Below, piece after piece: positions 33,963 through 41,684 of a stretch of 64,000 bases of DNA (its first letter is position 1; each line of letters opens with the position of its first letter). A program made the translations under genes and the position numbers. Source of the stretch: Clostridiales bacterium (GTDB lineage: Bacteria > Bacillota > Clostridia > Christensenellales > Aristaeellaceae); contig JALFVL010000004.1 of assembly GCA_022787165.1 (NCBI GenBank), positions 124,001 to 188,000 of the forward strand, written 5' to 3'. The notes beneath the pieces are model-generated. The model was not told the origin of the DNA. It made no database searches and was given only the letters and a program-made list of their open reading frames with translations.

Positions 33963-34757
33963 ATGAAAAAGAAACTGGCCATCGCCGGCTGCGGCTTCCT
34001 GGGCGGCATCGTCGCCGATGCCTATGCGCAGGGGCTGCTGAGCGATTATGAGCTTGTCGGCGTCACCAGCCGCACGCGCGAGGATGCCGTGCAGACCGCA
34101 AGGCACACTGGCTGTGCCGTCTGCGAGGACACCGCCGCTCTGCTCACGTTGAAACCTGATATCGTCGTGGAGACCGCCTCCGTCGAGTGGGTGCGCGAAA
34201 ACGCCGAAGCCGTCCTGCGCAGCGGCGTCGATCTGGTCGTGATCTCCATCGGCGCGTTTGCCGATCTCGAGCTGTACGAGCGCGCAAAGCAGGCGGCCGT
34301 GGAGAGCGGCGCGAGGATTCATCTCGCCTCCGGCGCCATCGGCGGCTTTGACGTCCTGCAGACCGTCTCGCTGATGGCCAGGGCGCAGGGGCTTGATGAA
34401 ACCGCCGGCATCGAGACGCATACCGGCTGCAAGGGCTTCATGCCCACCCCGGTCTGGGACGACATCCTGCTCACGGAGCAGAAGACCGTCTTCACCGGCA
34501 ACGCCAAGGAGGCAATCGCTACCTTCCCCCGCCGCGTGAACGTCGCAGTCGCCACTTCCCTTGCGACCACGGGCCCGGAGGTCACCGGCGTGACGATGCA
34601 CAGCGTGCCGAACTGGCAGGGCGACGATCACAGGATCACCGCCGAGATTGACGGCGTCAAAGCCGTCGTCGACATCTATTCGAGAACCAGCGCCATCGCG
34701 GGCTGGAGCGTCGTCGCGCTGCTGCGCAACCTCGCCTCCCCGGTGTGCTTTTATTGA
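33963..34757 (+). CDS. Aspartate dehydrogenase family protein
   Basis: 264 residues, the normal length for L-aspartate dehydrogenase (NadX/DUF108 group). N-terminal Rossmann GCGFLGGIVADAYAQG, then VETASVEWVRENAEAVL, VISIGAFAD, HLASGAIGGFD and the catalytic-domain block ATSLATTGPEVTGVTMHSVP. Family enzymes convert aspartate to iminosuccinate/oxaloacetate with NAD(P); homologues of unknown substrate exist. It is 12 bases before a 2-hydroxyacid-dehydrogenase-fold gene. No nadA/nadC nearby, so a role in NAD synthesis is not supported here. Confidence 0.85.
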   Translation: MKKKLAIAGCGFLGGIVADAYAQGLLSDYELVGVTSRTREDAVQTARHTGCAVCEDTAALLTLKPDIVVETASVEWVRENAEAVLRSGVDLVVISIGAFADLELYERAKQAAVESGARIHLASGAIGGFDVLQTVSLMARAQGLDETAGIETHTGCKGFMPTPVWDDILLTEQKTVFTGNAKEAIATFPRRVNVAVATSLATTGPEVTGVTMHSVPNWQGDDHRITAEIDGVKAVVDIYSRTSAIAGWSVVALLRNLASPVCFY

Positions 34758-34769
34758 GGAGGGGCTTTC

Positions 34770-35672
34770 ATGTTTCGCAAGCTGGTCGCCATCGAGCCCG
34801 TCAGCCTGATTCCCTCCGCCGAGGAAAAGCTGCATGACTACGCCCGCGAGGTCGTCCTCTATCGCGACGTGCCCGCGGATGACGAGGAGATTCTGCGCCG
34901 CATCGCCGATGCAGACGCTGTCCTCGTCAGCTACACCTCCCGCATCACCCGCTCCGTCATCGAGCGCTGCCCAAACGTCCGCTACATCGGCATGTGCTGC
35001 TCCCTCTACTCCGAGGAGAGCGCCAACGTCGATATCGCCTGCGCGCGCGAGCATGGCATCCGCGTGCTGGGTATCCGCGACTACGGCGACCGCGGTGTCG
35101 TCGAATATGTTCTGCATGAGCTCACCGGCCTTCTGCACGGCTTCGGCATGCCGATGCTGCGCGACGAGCCGGTCGAGATCACGGGGCTTCGCGTCGGCAT
35201 CGTCGGCCTCGGCGTTTCCGGCCGCATGATTGCAGACGCGCTCGCGTTCATGGGCGCGCAGATCAGCTACTACGCCCGCGCCCCCAAGGCGGATGCGGAG
35301 GCGGCAGGCTATGTCTTTAAGCCGCTTGACACGCTGCTGCGCGAGAGTGAGGTCGTCTTTACCTGCCTCAACAAAAACGTCCTGCTGCTCCAGGAGGCGC
35401 AGTTTGCAGCGCTGGGCGACCACAAGGTGCTCTTCAATACCTCCATCGGTCCCGGCTTTGATGCCAAAGCGCTCGACGCGTGGGTTCGCCGCCCCGGCAA
35501 CCGCTTCTTCTGCGATACAAAGGCCGCAGCGGGCGACGTCAGCGCAGACTTCTTCGATCTTCCCTCCGTCCGCTGCCCGGCCATCTCCGCCGGCAGGACG
35601 AAGCAGGCGTTTGTCCTGCTAAGCCAAAAGGTGCTCGCCAACATCGAGACCGCGCTTTCCGATATGCAATGA
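34770..35672 (+). CDS. D-2-hydroxyacid dehydrogenase-fold protein lacking canonical catalytic residues
   Basis: 300 residues. The NAD(P)-binding core reads GLRVGIVGLGVSGRMIADALAFMGA; the strand after it ends YYAR, which favours NADP. The substrate domain has SYTSRITRSVIERCPNVRYIGM. At the usual NTARG motif the sequence is NTSIGPG, so the catalytic Arg is replaced, and at the TPHIAG motif it reads CPAISAG, so the catalytic His is missing. It may use another chemistry or be non-enzymatic. It is co-transcribed with the aspartate dehydrogenase homologue and ends at a strong terminator. Confidence 0.75.
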   Translation: MFRKLVAIEPVSLIPSAEEKLHDYAREVVLYRDVPADDEEILRRIADADAVLVSYTSRITRSVIERCPNVRYIGMCCSLYSEESANVDIACAREHGIRVLGIRDYGDRGVVEYVLHELTGLLHGFGMPMLRDEPVEITGLRVGIVGLGVSGRMIADALAFMGAQISYYARAPKADAEAAGYVFKPLDTLLRESEVVFTCLNKNVLLLQEAQFAALGDHKVLFNTSIGPGFDAKALDAWVRRPGNRFFCDTKAAAGDVSADFFDLPSVRCPAISAGRTKQAFVLLSQKVLANIETALSDMQ

Positions 35673-35750
35673 GCGCCAGAGCGTCGGTTTTCTGAGCGAT
35701 TCCACCCGGCAGTCTGTTTGCGTTCAGACCCATTTTCTTCGCATGGCAAA

Positions 35751-35797
35751 GGCGGCGGATCCTTCCCTTCCGTGGAAGAAGATCCGCCGCCTTTTTT
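35751..35797 (+). terminator. Terminator after the hydroxyacid-dehydrogenase-fold gene
   Basis: GGCGGCGGATC / GATCCGCCGCC (35751-35761 with 35781-35791), TTTTTT on the plus strand. The convergent DegV gene ends 38 bases further on. Confidence 0.93.
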
Positions 35798-35834
35798 CGT
35801 TTCAGCTTGCCTCAGGTTCCAGACTGTCGGTCGC

Positions 35835-36686
35835 TTAGCCGGCGAAGCCCGCAATGCCAAAGGCGCCGGGGCCGCTGTGCGCCGCGATGACGCAGCCGGT
35901 CTCGACCCAGTGAATCTGTGCAAAGCCCTGTCCGCGCATGATCTCCTCGACCTCGCCGCGCAGCGCCTCGTCAAGCCCTTGCCCGTAAATCAGGTAGATT
36001 TCCTTGCGGTCAAGCCCCTGCTGCAAAGCATACTCGCCTGCAAGCTTCCTGACAACGCGCGCCATGGAGCCGCGGTATTTCTTCGTGGAGATGAGCTTGC
36101 CGTTGTCAATCTCGATGAGTGGATGCAGACCAAGAATCTTTGCGCCGAGGTAGGCGGCGTTGCTCACGCGCCCGCCTGCGCGCAGATAATCGAGATCACC
36201 CGGGAAGAACGCCATGCGAACAGCCTCAATCGCATTCCTGGCGCAGTCGGCCGCCTCCTCGAGCGTCGCCTCCGGATGCTCGCGCAAAAACGCTGCCACC
36301 CGCAGAACGATGGCCCCCTGGCCCGCCGTGACGCTCTTGGTGTCAATCGAGAGGATACGCTCGTTGCCCTCTGCGGCCAGAATGGCGCTGTGCATCGAGC
36401 AGGTCGTGCAGGCGGAATAGGCCAGATGTAGAATCTGCGCGTCCGGATGCTCCGCGAGCAGGCGCTCAAAGACGACCTCAAAGTCGTGCGGCGTGCAGCC
36501 GCTGGTGCGCGGCAGATCGCGCGTCGTCTGGTAGTGCTCAAACATCCGGGAGACGGGGAACGCGCCGTCGTCAAGCGTCTCTCCGCCGAAGGTGACATGC
36601 ATCGGAACAATCGTAACGCCGTTCTCTTTCGCCAGCTCGGGCGTCAGATCACAGCCGGATTCGGCAACAAGCAAAATGCGGCTCAT
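35835..36686 (-). CDS. DegV family fatty-acid-binding protein
   Basis: 283 residues from ATG 36686, 8 bases after GGAGG (the track uses the adjacent TTG). Features: ILLVAESGCDLTPELAKENGVTIVPMHVTFGG, the TSGCTPHDF motif that contacts the lipid carboxylate, SACTTCSMHSAILAA and the C-terminal GPGAFGIAGF. DegV (FakB) proteins carry fatty acids, in some bacteria to the kinase FakA; no fakA is nearby. A -10-like TATACT lies upstream at 36716-36721, so it is probably transcribed separately from the kinase gene before it. Confidence 0.92.
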   Translation of the reverse strand: MSRILLVAESGCDLTPELAKENGVTIVPMHVTFGGETLDDGAFPVSRMFEHYQTTRDLPRTSGCTPHDFEVVFERLLAEHPDAQILHLAYSACTTCSMHSAILAAEGNERILSIDTKSVTAGQGAIVLRVAAFLREHPEATLEEAADCARNAIEAVRMAFFPGDLDYLRAGGRVSNAAYLGAKILGLHPLIEIDNGKLISTKKYRGSMARVVRKLAGEYALQQGLDRKEIYLIYGQGLDEALRGEVEEIMRGQGFAQIHWVETGCVIAAHSGPGAFGIAGFAG

Positions 36687-36756
36687 CAATCAAACCTCCG
36701 TTTCGTGATGAACGCAGTATACCCGATCGCCGTTTCCGATTTGATGGAGATTTGTT

Positions 36757-37866
36757 TCAGAAATGTGAATCCCCTTTGGCAACAGATGCTTCGTATCGCG
36801 GCAGCCGTACAATAAAGTCCGAGCCCTCGCCCGGCTCGCTGCGCACCTCGATGCGCCCGCGGGAAATATCCAGCACGCGCCGAACAAGCGCCAGCCCCAG
36901 GCCGCTTCCCTCCCCGGCATGCGAGGTATCTCCCTGATAGAATTTGTCAAAGATGCGCGCCTTCGTCTCTTCGTCCATGCCGCAGCCGGTATCGGAAACC
37001 GTAACGACGACATCCTGCCCGTCCTTTTCCTGGCGAAGCACGATTCGCCCGCCCGGCTCCGTAAACTTGATGGCATTGCCAATCAGGTTGTTGAAGACGA
37101 TCTCCATCATGCTCTCGTCGGCGAGCACCATGACGCGCTCCTCCAGCTGTGCGTCAAAGTCGATGTGCTTCTTCTCCCACTGCGCCTCATGCGAAAGCGC
37201 GCAGTCACAGAGCTGGCGCGTAAGGTCATAGGGCTTCGCGCTGGGCACGATCTCCTGATTTTCGAGCTTGTTGAGCCGCAGGATGTTGCTCACCATCGTG
37301 CTCAGGCTGTCGCTCGCCGCCGCGATGGTTCTCGCGTATTCGTCGCGCTGGGCGTCCGTCAGGCTGGGTCTTTGCAGCGCGGCGGCATAGCTGCTGATGA
37401 CGGCCAACGGCGTCCTGATCTCGTGGGAGACGTTGGCGATGAAGTCGTTCTTCATGCCCTCCGTGCTCGCCAGCTCCTGCACCATCCGGTTAAAGTCCTC
37501 GAACATGATGTCCATGTCGTCAAACTTCCTTTTGTCATGAACCGGCTGAACGGAAACGGAAAAGTCCCCGCCCGCCACAGCGCGCATCGCCCGGCTCAGG
37601 CGACGCATGGGCCTGTCCAGCTTCGCGCAGCTGACCAGATGCAGTACGATCGCGGCCAGCAGCGCCATCGCGACCCAATAGGTGCCCGCGCCCATGCTCG
37701 CCGCGACGCTGAAGACCTCCATGTTGAGCACAAGCTCCAGAATCAGTACGTTGCTCACCGTGAGCACGAGAACCACCAGCAGAATCAGCAAAAACATCCG
37801 CCAGGAAAACAGCCTCCTGCGGACGCGCGGATCATCCTGCTCATGCCAGAAGCTGATCTCCCTCAT
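36757..37866 (-). CDS. Sensor histidine kinase
   Basis: 369 residues from ATG 37866, overlapping the response regulator stop by 4 bases. Two membrane helices (FLLILLVVLVLTVSNVLIL and TYWVAMALLAAIVLHLV) flank only a very short external loop, then a HAMP-like segment, the H-box NVSHEIRTPLAVIS, N-box NNLIGNAIKFTEPGG, VSDTGCGM and GSGLGLALV. The tiny sensing loop suggests detection within the membrane. It phosphorylates the regulator encoded just upstream. Confidence 0.94.
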   Translation of the reverse strand: MREISFWHEQDDPRVRRRLFSWRMFLLILLVVLVLTVSNVLILELVLNMEVFSVAASMGAGTYWVAMALLAAIVLHLVSCAKLDRPMRRLSRAMRAVAGGDFSVSVQPVHDKRKFDDMDIMFEDFNRMVQELASTEGMKNDFIANVSHEIRTPLAVISSYAAALQRPSLTDAQRDEYARTIAAASDSLSTMVSNILRLNKLENQEIVPSAKPYDLTRQLCDCALSHEAQWEKKHIDFDAQLEERVMVLADESMMEIVFNNLIGNAIKFTEPGGRIVLRQEKDGQDVVVTVSDTGCGMDEETKARIFDKFYQGDTSHAGEGSGLGLALVRRVLDISRGRIEVRSEPGEGSDFIVRLPRYEASVAKGDSHF

Positions 37867-38537
37867 ACGGCAGGCACCGCCTTGTAGCCAAGACCATGCA
37901 CGGTCACGATTTTGAAGTCCTCGCATGCGGAAAACTTATCCCGGATCCGCGTGATGTAGACATCCACGGCACGCAGGCTCGCGCTGCTGTCGCCGCTCCA
38001 GAATTCGTCCATCAGCTGTGCGCGGGAGAATGTCCTGCGCGGATAGGAGAGCAGCTTGTAGAGAATGTTGAATTCGCGCACAGTCAGCGCGACCTCCTCG
38101 CCGCCGACATAGGCGCTCATCTCCTCCGCATCCAGCACGGTATGGCCGACCATCAGCCGCTTTTCCGCCTCGATGCGCGCGCGGCGCAGCAGCGCCTCAA
38201 TGCGCAGAATCAGCTCATCCACGTCGATGGGCTTGACCATATAATCGTCAATCCCCGCGCGAAAGCCCCGCCGCTTGGCGGCCAGGTCATCCCGCGCCGT
38301 CATCAGCAGGATCGGAATCGTCCGGTTGACGCGCCGGACGCTCGTCACAAATTCAAAGCCGTCCGTCCCGGGCATCATGATATCCGAAACGATCAGGTCG
38401 ATATTCTGCGCATACATCACGTCGTATGCCTGCTGCGCGCTCAGACAGCCGTGCGCGGCATAGCCGCTTGCGTTGATGCTCTCGCAGACGATTTCATTCA
38501 GCCTCACGTCGTCCTCGACGACGAGCACGTGCACCAT
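37863..38537 (-). CDS. OmpR/PhoB-family response regulator
   Basis: 224 residues from ATG 38537, which follows GAGGAGG; the longer track frame is not needed. Receiver domain with acidic pocket VVEDDVRLN, phospho-Asp in DLIVSDIMMPGTDGF, MTAR and the KP motif (DDYMVKPI), followed by a winged-helix DNA-binding domain (LTVREFNILYKLLSYPRRTFSRAQLMDEFW ... VDVYITRIRDKF). A direct repeat with 11-base period lies in its own upstream region and may be its binding site. Confidence 0.94.
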   Translation of the reverse strand: MVHVLVVEDDVRLNEIVCESINASGYAAHGCLSAQQAYDVMYAQNIDLIVSDIMMPGTDGFEFVTSVRRVNRTIPILLMTARDDLAAKRRGFRAGIDDYMVKPIDVDELILRIEALLRRARIEAEKRLMVGHTVLDAEEMSAYVGGEEVALTVREFNILYKLLSYPRRTFSRAQLMDEFWSGDSSASLRAVDVYITRIRDKFSACEDFKIVTVHGLGYKAVPAV

Positions 38538-38622
38538 GCTACTCCTCCTCACCGGATGGTCGCCGTGTATCACATAGCCCCCTCGACGCGCGCAGGCCCC
38601 CGCGGCGTCGGTTCGTTTTCTT

Positions 38623-38651
38623 AGTGTATCAGACAATTGTTTCGAAATTGT
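38623..38651 (-). promoter_or_regulatory. Putative PhoB-type box and promoter of the two-component operon
   Basis: AATTGT occurs at 38635-38640 and 38646-38651, an 11-base period typical of OmpR/PhoB sites, placed over the -35 region of a minus-strand TACACT -10 (38623-38628). No consensus -35 is present, as expected for an activated promoter. Confidence 0.45.
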
Positions 38652-38746
38652 TACATCCCGGTTTTTCTTCTCCTCCATCTCCCCTTTGCCGCATAAATTG
38701 CCGCTTTCCCGTCAAGCTAAAAGCAGCTTGTCTCTGGAGGCGGATT

Positions 38747-39460
38747 ATGCTCGTTGTCATTCCTCCCGCGCCCTTTGGCCGTCTGGGCGCCCTGCTGAGC
38801 GCGCTGATCGTGGTCGCCTGTCTGATCGGACTGACCATGCACAAGGATTTTTACGCAGGCCGCCCGCGCTGCGGTTTCTTCCTCTATTACACCAATCTGA
38901 GCAACCTGATCGTCCTGCTCTATTTTTCGCTGCTGGCACCCCGGCTTTACGCCCGCGCCGCGCTATGGCCGCTGATACCTCACGTCGAGTTCGCGGTCAC
39001 GATGAGCATCATGCTCACCGCCGTCGTCTTTGACCGCATCCTCAAACCTCCCATCCTTGCGAGAATGCGCCATCAGCCGCACACGCGCGAGTTCTGCATC
39101 GTTTTGGCGGACAATATCTTCATTCATTACCTCGTACCCTGGCTGACCTTCGTATACTGGCTCCTCTGCGGCCCGCAAAAGGGCACGCTATCCGGCGCAG
39201 ACGCGGGGCTGTGGACGTTGATTCCCCTGTCCTATCTCTTCTATGTGCTCCTGTCAGCCCGGCACGGCCCCTGCATCCCGGAGACAGACAGCCCCTATCC
39301 CTATCCGTTTCTGGATGCCGGCAGGCTCGGCGCGCTGAGCGTCATGCTCACCTGTGCCAGGATGCTCGCTGCCTGCATCTGCTGCGGGCTTTTCGCCGTG
39401 CTTCTCCTGCGCGCAGGCTTTTTCGTCTTTGGCGGCGGTCATGCGCTGCTGCTGATCTGA
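38747..39460 (+). CDS. Pr6Pr-like integral membrane protein
   Basis: 237 residues with six to seven hydrophobic helices. Conserved-looking features are YYTNLSNLIVLLYF in the second helix, a pair of membrane histidines (DNIFIHYLVPWLTFVYWLL) and YPYPFLDAG near the C-terminus; this combination recalls the Pr6Pr family of bacterial six-helix proteins, whose function is unknown. Start at ATG 38747 after TGGAGG. It is divergent from the two-component operon and could be a target of it. Confidence 0.65.
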   Translation: MLVVIPPAPFGRLGALLSALIVVACLIGLTMHKDFYAGRPRCGFFLYYTNLSNLIVLLYFSLLAPRLYARAALWPLIPHVEFAVTMSIMLTAVVFDRILKPPILARMRHQPHTREFCIVLADNIFIHYLVPWLTFVYWLLCGPQKGTLSGADAGLWTLIPLSYLFYVLLSARHGPCIPETDSPYPYPFLDAGRLGALSVMLTCARMLAACICCGLFAVLLLRAGFFVFGGGHALLLI

Positions 39461-39508
39461 TTTGGCGCGCGCCATCACGGCTTCTTTGAAAAAAATAGCA
39501 AAAGGGGA

Positions 39509-39537
39509 TTGACAGATTCCCCGTTTTCCGGTATAAT
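39509..39537 (+). promoter_or_regulatory. Perfect consensus promoter of tRNA-Gln/tRNA-Glu
   Basis: TTGACA (39509-39514), 17-base spacer, TATAAT (39532-39537). Confidence 0.93.
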
Positions 39538-39569
39538 CCTTTTTGTTCGAGCGGTTCGCTCGAAGTTAT

Positions 39570-39643
39570 TGGGGAATTGTGTAACGGCAGCACCTACGAC
39601 TCTGACTCGTATTGTCTAGGTTCGAATCCTAGTTCCCCAGCCA
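39570..39643 (+). tRNA. tRNA-Gln (CTG)
   Basis: Acceptor TGGGGAA / TTCCCCA, anticodon loop CTCTGAC between TACGA and TCGTA; encoded CCA. Confidence 0.95.
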
Positions 39644-39646
39644 TTC

Positions 39647-39721
39647 GCCTCCATGGTCAAGCGGTTAAGACGTTGCCCTCTCAAGGCAAAATCATGGGTT
39701 CGATTCCCATTGGAGGTGCCA
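39647..39721 (+). tRNA. tRNA-Glu (CTC)
   Basis: Acceptor GCCTCCA / TGGAGGT, anticodon loop CTCTCAA between TTGCC and GGCAA; encoded CCA. It starts 3 bases after tRNA-Gln. Confidence 0.95.
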
Positions 39722-39726
39722 CCAAG

Positions 39727-39753
39727 CCACAGGTTTTGCCTGTGGTTTTTTTT
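39727..39753 (+). terminator. Terminator of the tRNA-Gln/Glu transcript
   Basis: CCACAGG / CCTGTGG stem with TTTTTTTT. Between it and the tctC promoter (39754-39962) no gene or named element is seen. Confidence 0.93.
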
Positions 39754-39962
39754 GTTGCCCTCTTCCCCTGCCGCGCTGGCGCATCCCCATATTCTGCAAT
39801 GGGCCTTGACAGCTCCTGTTGCATGATTATCCGCCTTTTCCCCCAGTCAGTTGCCCGTTGCCTGCCTATTTTTTCTGCCATTTTTTTGGCAATTCAGTCC
39901 TGCCCTGCTCTTTTCGTTATGCATCATGTATAATCAAGGGTGTTCGACGCTGTGAATATTGA

Positions 39963-39991
39963 TTGACATTCTCTCTCCTGTATGCTATACT
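39963..39991 (+). promoter_or_regulatory. Promoter of the tripartite tricarboxylate transporter operon
   Basis: TTGACA (39963-39968), 17-base spacer, TATACT (39986-39991). Confidence 0.85.
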
Positions 39992-40059
39992 TTTTGTAAA
40001 GTGCCGGCGGATGATTACGGCTTGTCCTGCCGGCCAAAAATCGTGAGGAGGAACTCTCT

Positions 40060-41025
40060 ATGAAAAAGTTTCTTGCCCTGATGGTCGCGCTCGTGCTCGT
40101 GTGCGGCATGGCAACCGTCGCTTCCGCTGCGGAATACCCGAGCAAGGGTATCTCCGTCATCTGCCCGTGGGGTGCCGGCGGCGGTACCGACTCCTGCCTG
40201 CGCGCCTTCTGCGAGGCTCTTGGCAAGCAGCTGGGCGTCACCCTGACTGTTGACAACCAGACCGGCGCCTCCGGCGTCATCGGCCACGAGGCCATCGCCG
40301 ACGCCGATCCCGACGGCTATACCATGGGCATGATCACCTTCGAGCTCTCTGCCTACAAGGCTCAGGATATGTCCGATTACACCTATGAGAACTACGATCC
40401 GCTCTGCCGCGTCAACACCGACGCCGCCGCGATCACCGTCAACACCGACTGGGCCGCAGCCAACGGCATCACCGACGTCGCCACCTTCGTCGAGTATTGC
40501 AAGGCGCATCCGGGCGAGGTCATGATGGGCGGCTCCTCCTCCGGCTCTGTCTGGCACATCGCCGGCGGCTACCTGATGAACGCGACCGGCATCGAGATCA
40601 AGATGATCACCTATGCCAACGGCGCCGCTGATGCCGTGAAGGCCGCCGCTCAGGGCGAAATCCAGGGCGTGACGGTTTCCCTCGCGGAGGCCCGCAGCTT
40701 CATCGGCAACGGCCTGACCGTTCTGGGTGTCATGGATACCGAGCGCAACTCCGCGTTCCCGGATGTCCCGACCTGCCAGGAGCAGGGCTTCGACGTCGTG
40801 TACGCGACTCAGCGCGGCATGGCGCTCCCGCTCGGCTGCGATGAGGAAGTGCGCGCGAAGCTGCAGGCTGCCTGCGCCGCCGCCATCGAGGATCCGGACT
40901 TTATCGAGTTCATGAACAACGCTGGCCAGACCATCTCCTACATGGACGCCGAGGCGTACACCGCTTATCTCAAGCAGGCTGCCGAAGACGTTCCGAAGGC
41001 CATGGAGGCTGTCGGTCTGCTGTAA
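40060..41025 (+). CDS. tctC: Tripartite tricarboxylate transporter substrate-binding protein (TctC/BugT)
   Basis: 321 residues. Signal peptide MKKFLALMVALVLVCGMATVASA, then YPSKGISVICPWGAGGGTDS, the BugT-type opening in which this loop contacts the ligand carboxylate, and GASGVIGHEAIADADPDGYT. It binds citrate or another carboxylate outside and delivers it to TctA/TctB. The ligand cannot be told from sequence. It is the first gene of the operon and is followed by a hairpin, consistent with excess production of the binding protein. Confidence 0.95.
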   Translation: MKKFLALMVALVLVCGMATVASAAEYPSKGISVICPWGAGGGTDSCLRAFCEALGKQLGVTLTVDNQTGASGVIGHEAIADADPDGYTMGMITFELSAYKAQDMSDYTYENYDPLCRVNTDAAAITVNTDWAAANGITDVATFVEYCKAHPGEVMMGGSSSGSVWHIAGGYLMNATGIEIKMITYANGAADAVKAAAQGEIQGVTVSLAEARSFIGNGLTVLGVMDTERNSAFPDVPTCQEQGFDVVYATQRGMALPLGCDEEVRAKLQAACAAAIEDPDFIEFMNNAGQTISYMDAEAYTAYLKQAAEDVPKAMEAVGLL

Positions 41026-41061
41026 TTCCCCCATTCCGACTCTCTGATCAACTGCAGCTGT

Positions 41062-41090
41062 GGTGGGCAGGCTTTGCCTGCCCACCTTTT
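41062..41090 (+). terminator. Intercistronic hairpin between tctC and tctB
   Basis: GGTGGGCAGG / CCTGCCCACC (41062-41071 with 41077-41086), TTTTC follows. Likely partial terminator. Confidence 0.8.
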
Positions 41091-41140
41091 CATTGCGCAA
41101 GCCTGCTGATAAACCGTTACACTTTAAGGATGTGATTGAC

Positions 41141-41668
41141 TTGAAAAAAAACCAGTCGAAGGCATTTTCCAATCTGGTGATTTCAATCGTCCTGCTTGTC
41201 TTTGAAATCTGGGCTTATGTGCAGACGCTGAGCTTCAAGGTCGTCAAGAACGCGGCCGTTCAGCCTGCCTCGTTCCCCCAGTTCATGTGTCTGGGCATGA
41301 TGATCTTCACCATCGTCCTGCTGATCCAGTCCGTGATGAAGCTGATGAACATGAAGGAGGACGATCCTCTCGCCGCTCCTGCGAGTTCCATCAACTTTTT
41401 CAAAAGCAAGGGCGCGCTCGCCGGTCTGGTCGTGATCGCGCTGTGCGTCGCCTATGTCGCGCTCTTTGAAGTTCTGGGCTACGTTCTCGTCTCCGCGCTG
41501 ATCGCCGCTGCGATCATGTGGATCATCGGCAAGCGGGATTTCCGCCAGATCCTCCTGGTTTCCATTTTCGTTCCTCTGCTGATGTGGCTGGTCTTCTACA
41601 AGATGCTGACCGTCAACATCCCCATGGGCATTCTTCAGCCGCTGAAGAATCTCGTCGACATGATTTGA
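41141..41668 (+). CDS. tctB: Tripartite tricarboxylate transporter small membrane subunit (TctB)
   Basis: 175 residues from TTG 41141, 10 bases after AAGGA; the track start at 41060 lies in the hairpin. Four hydrophobic helices: NLVISIVLLVFEIWAYV, LGMMIFTIVLLIQSVM, ALAGLVVIALCVAYVALFEVLGYVLVSALIAA and the last pair LLVSIFVPLLMWLVF. TctB is the poorly conserved small subunit; identity rests on position and topology. Confidence 0.88.
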   Translation: MKKNQSKAFSNLVISIVLLVFEIWAYVQTLSFKVVKNAAVQPASFPQFMCLGMMIFTIVLLIQSVMKLMNMKEDDPLAAPASSINFFKSKGALAGLVVIALCVAYVALFEVLGYVLVSALIAAAIMWIIGKRDFRQILLVSIFVPLLMWLVFYKMLTVNIPMGILQPLKNLVDMI

Positions 41669-41684
41669 GAAAGGAGGCGCTTGT

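Noticed and set aside
32925-35423. 832-codon minus-strand ORF
   Set aside because: Runs antisense across the ATPase, aspartate dehydrogenase and hydroxyacid dehydrogenase-fold genes, all of which have clear domains.
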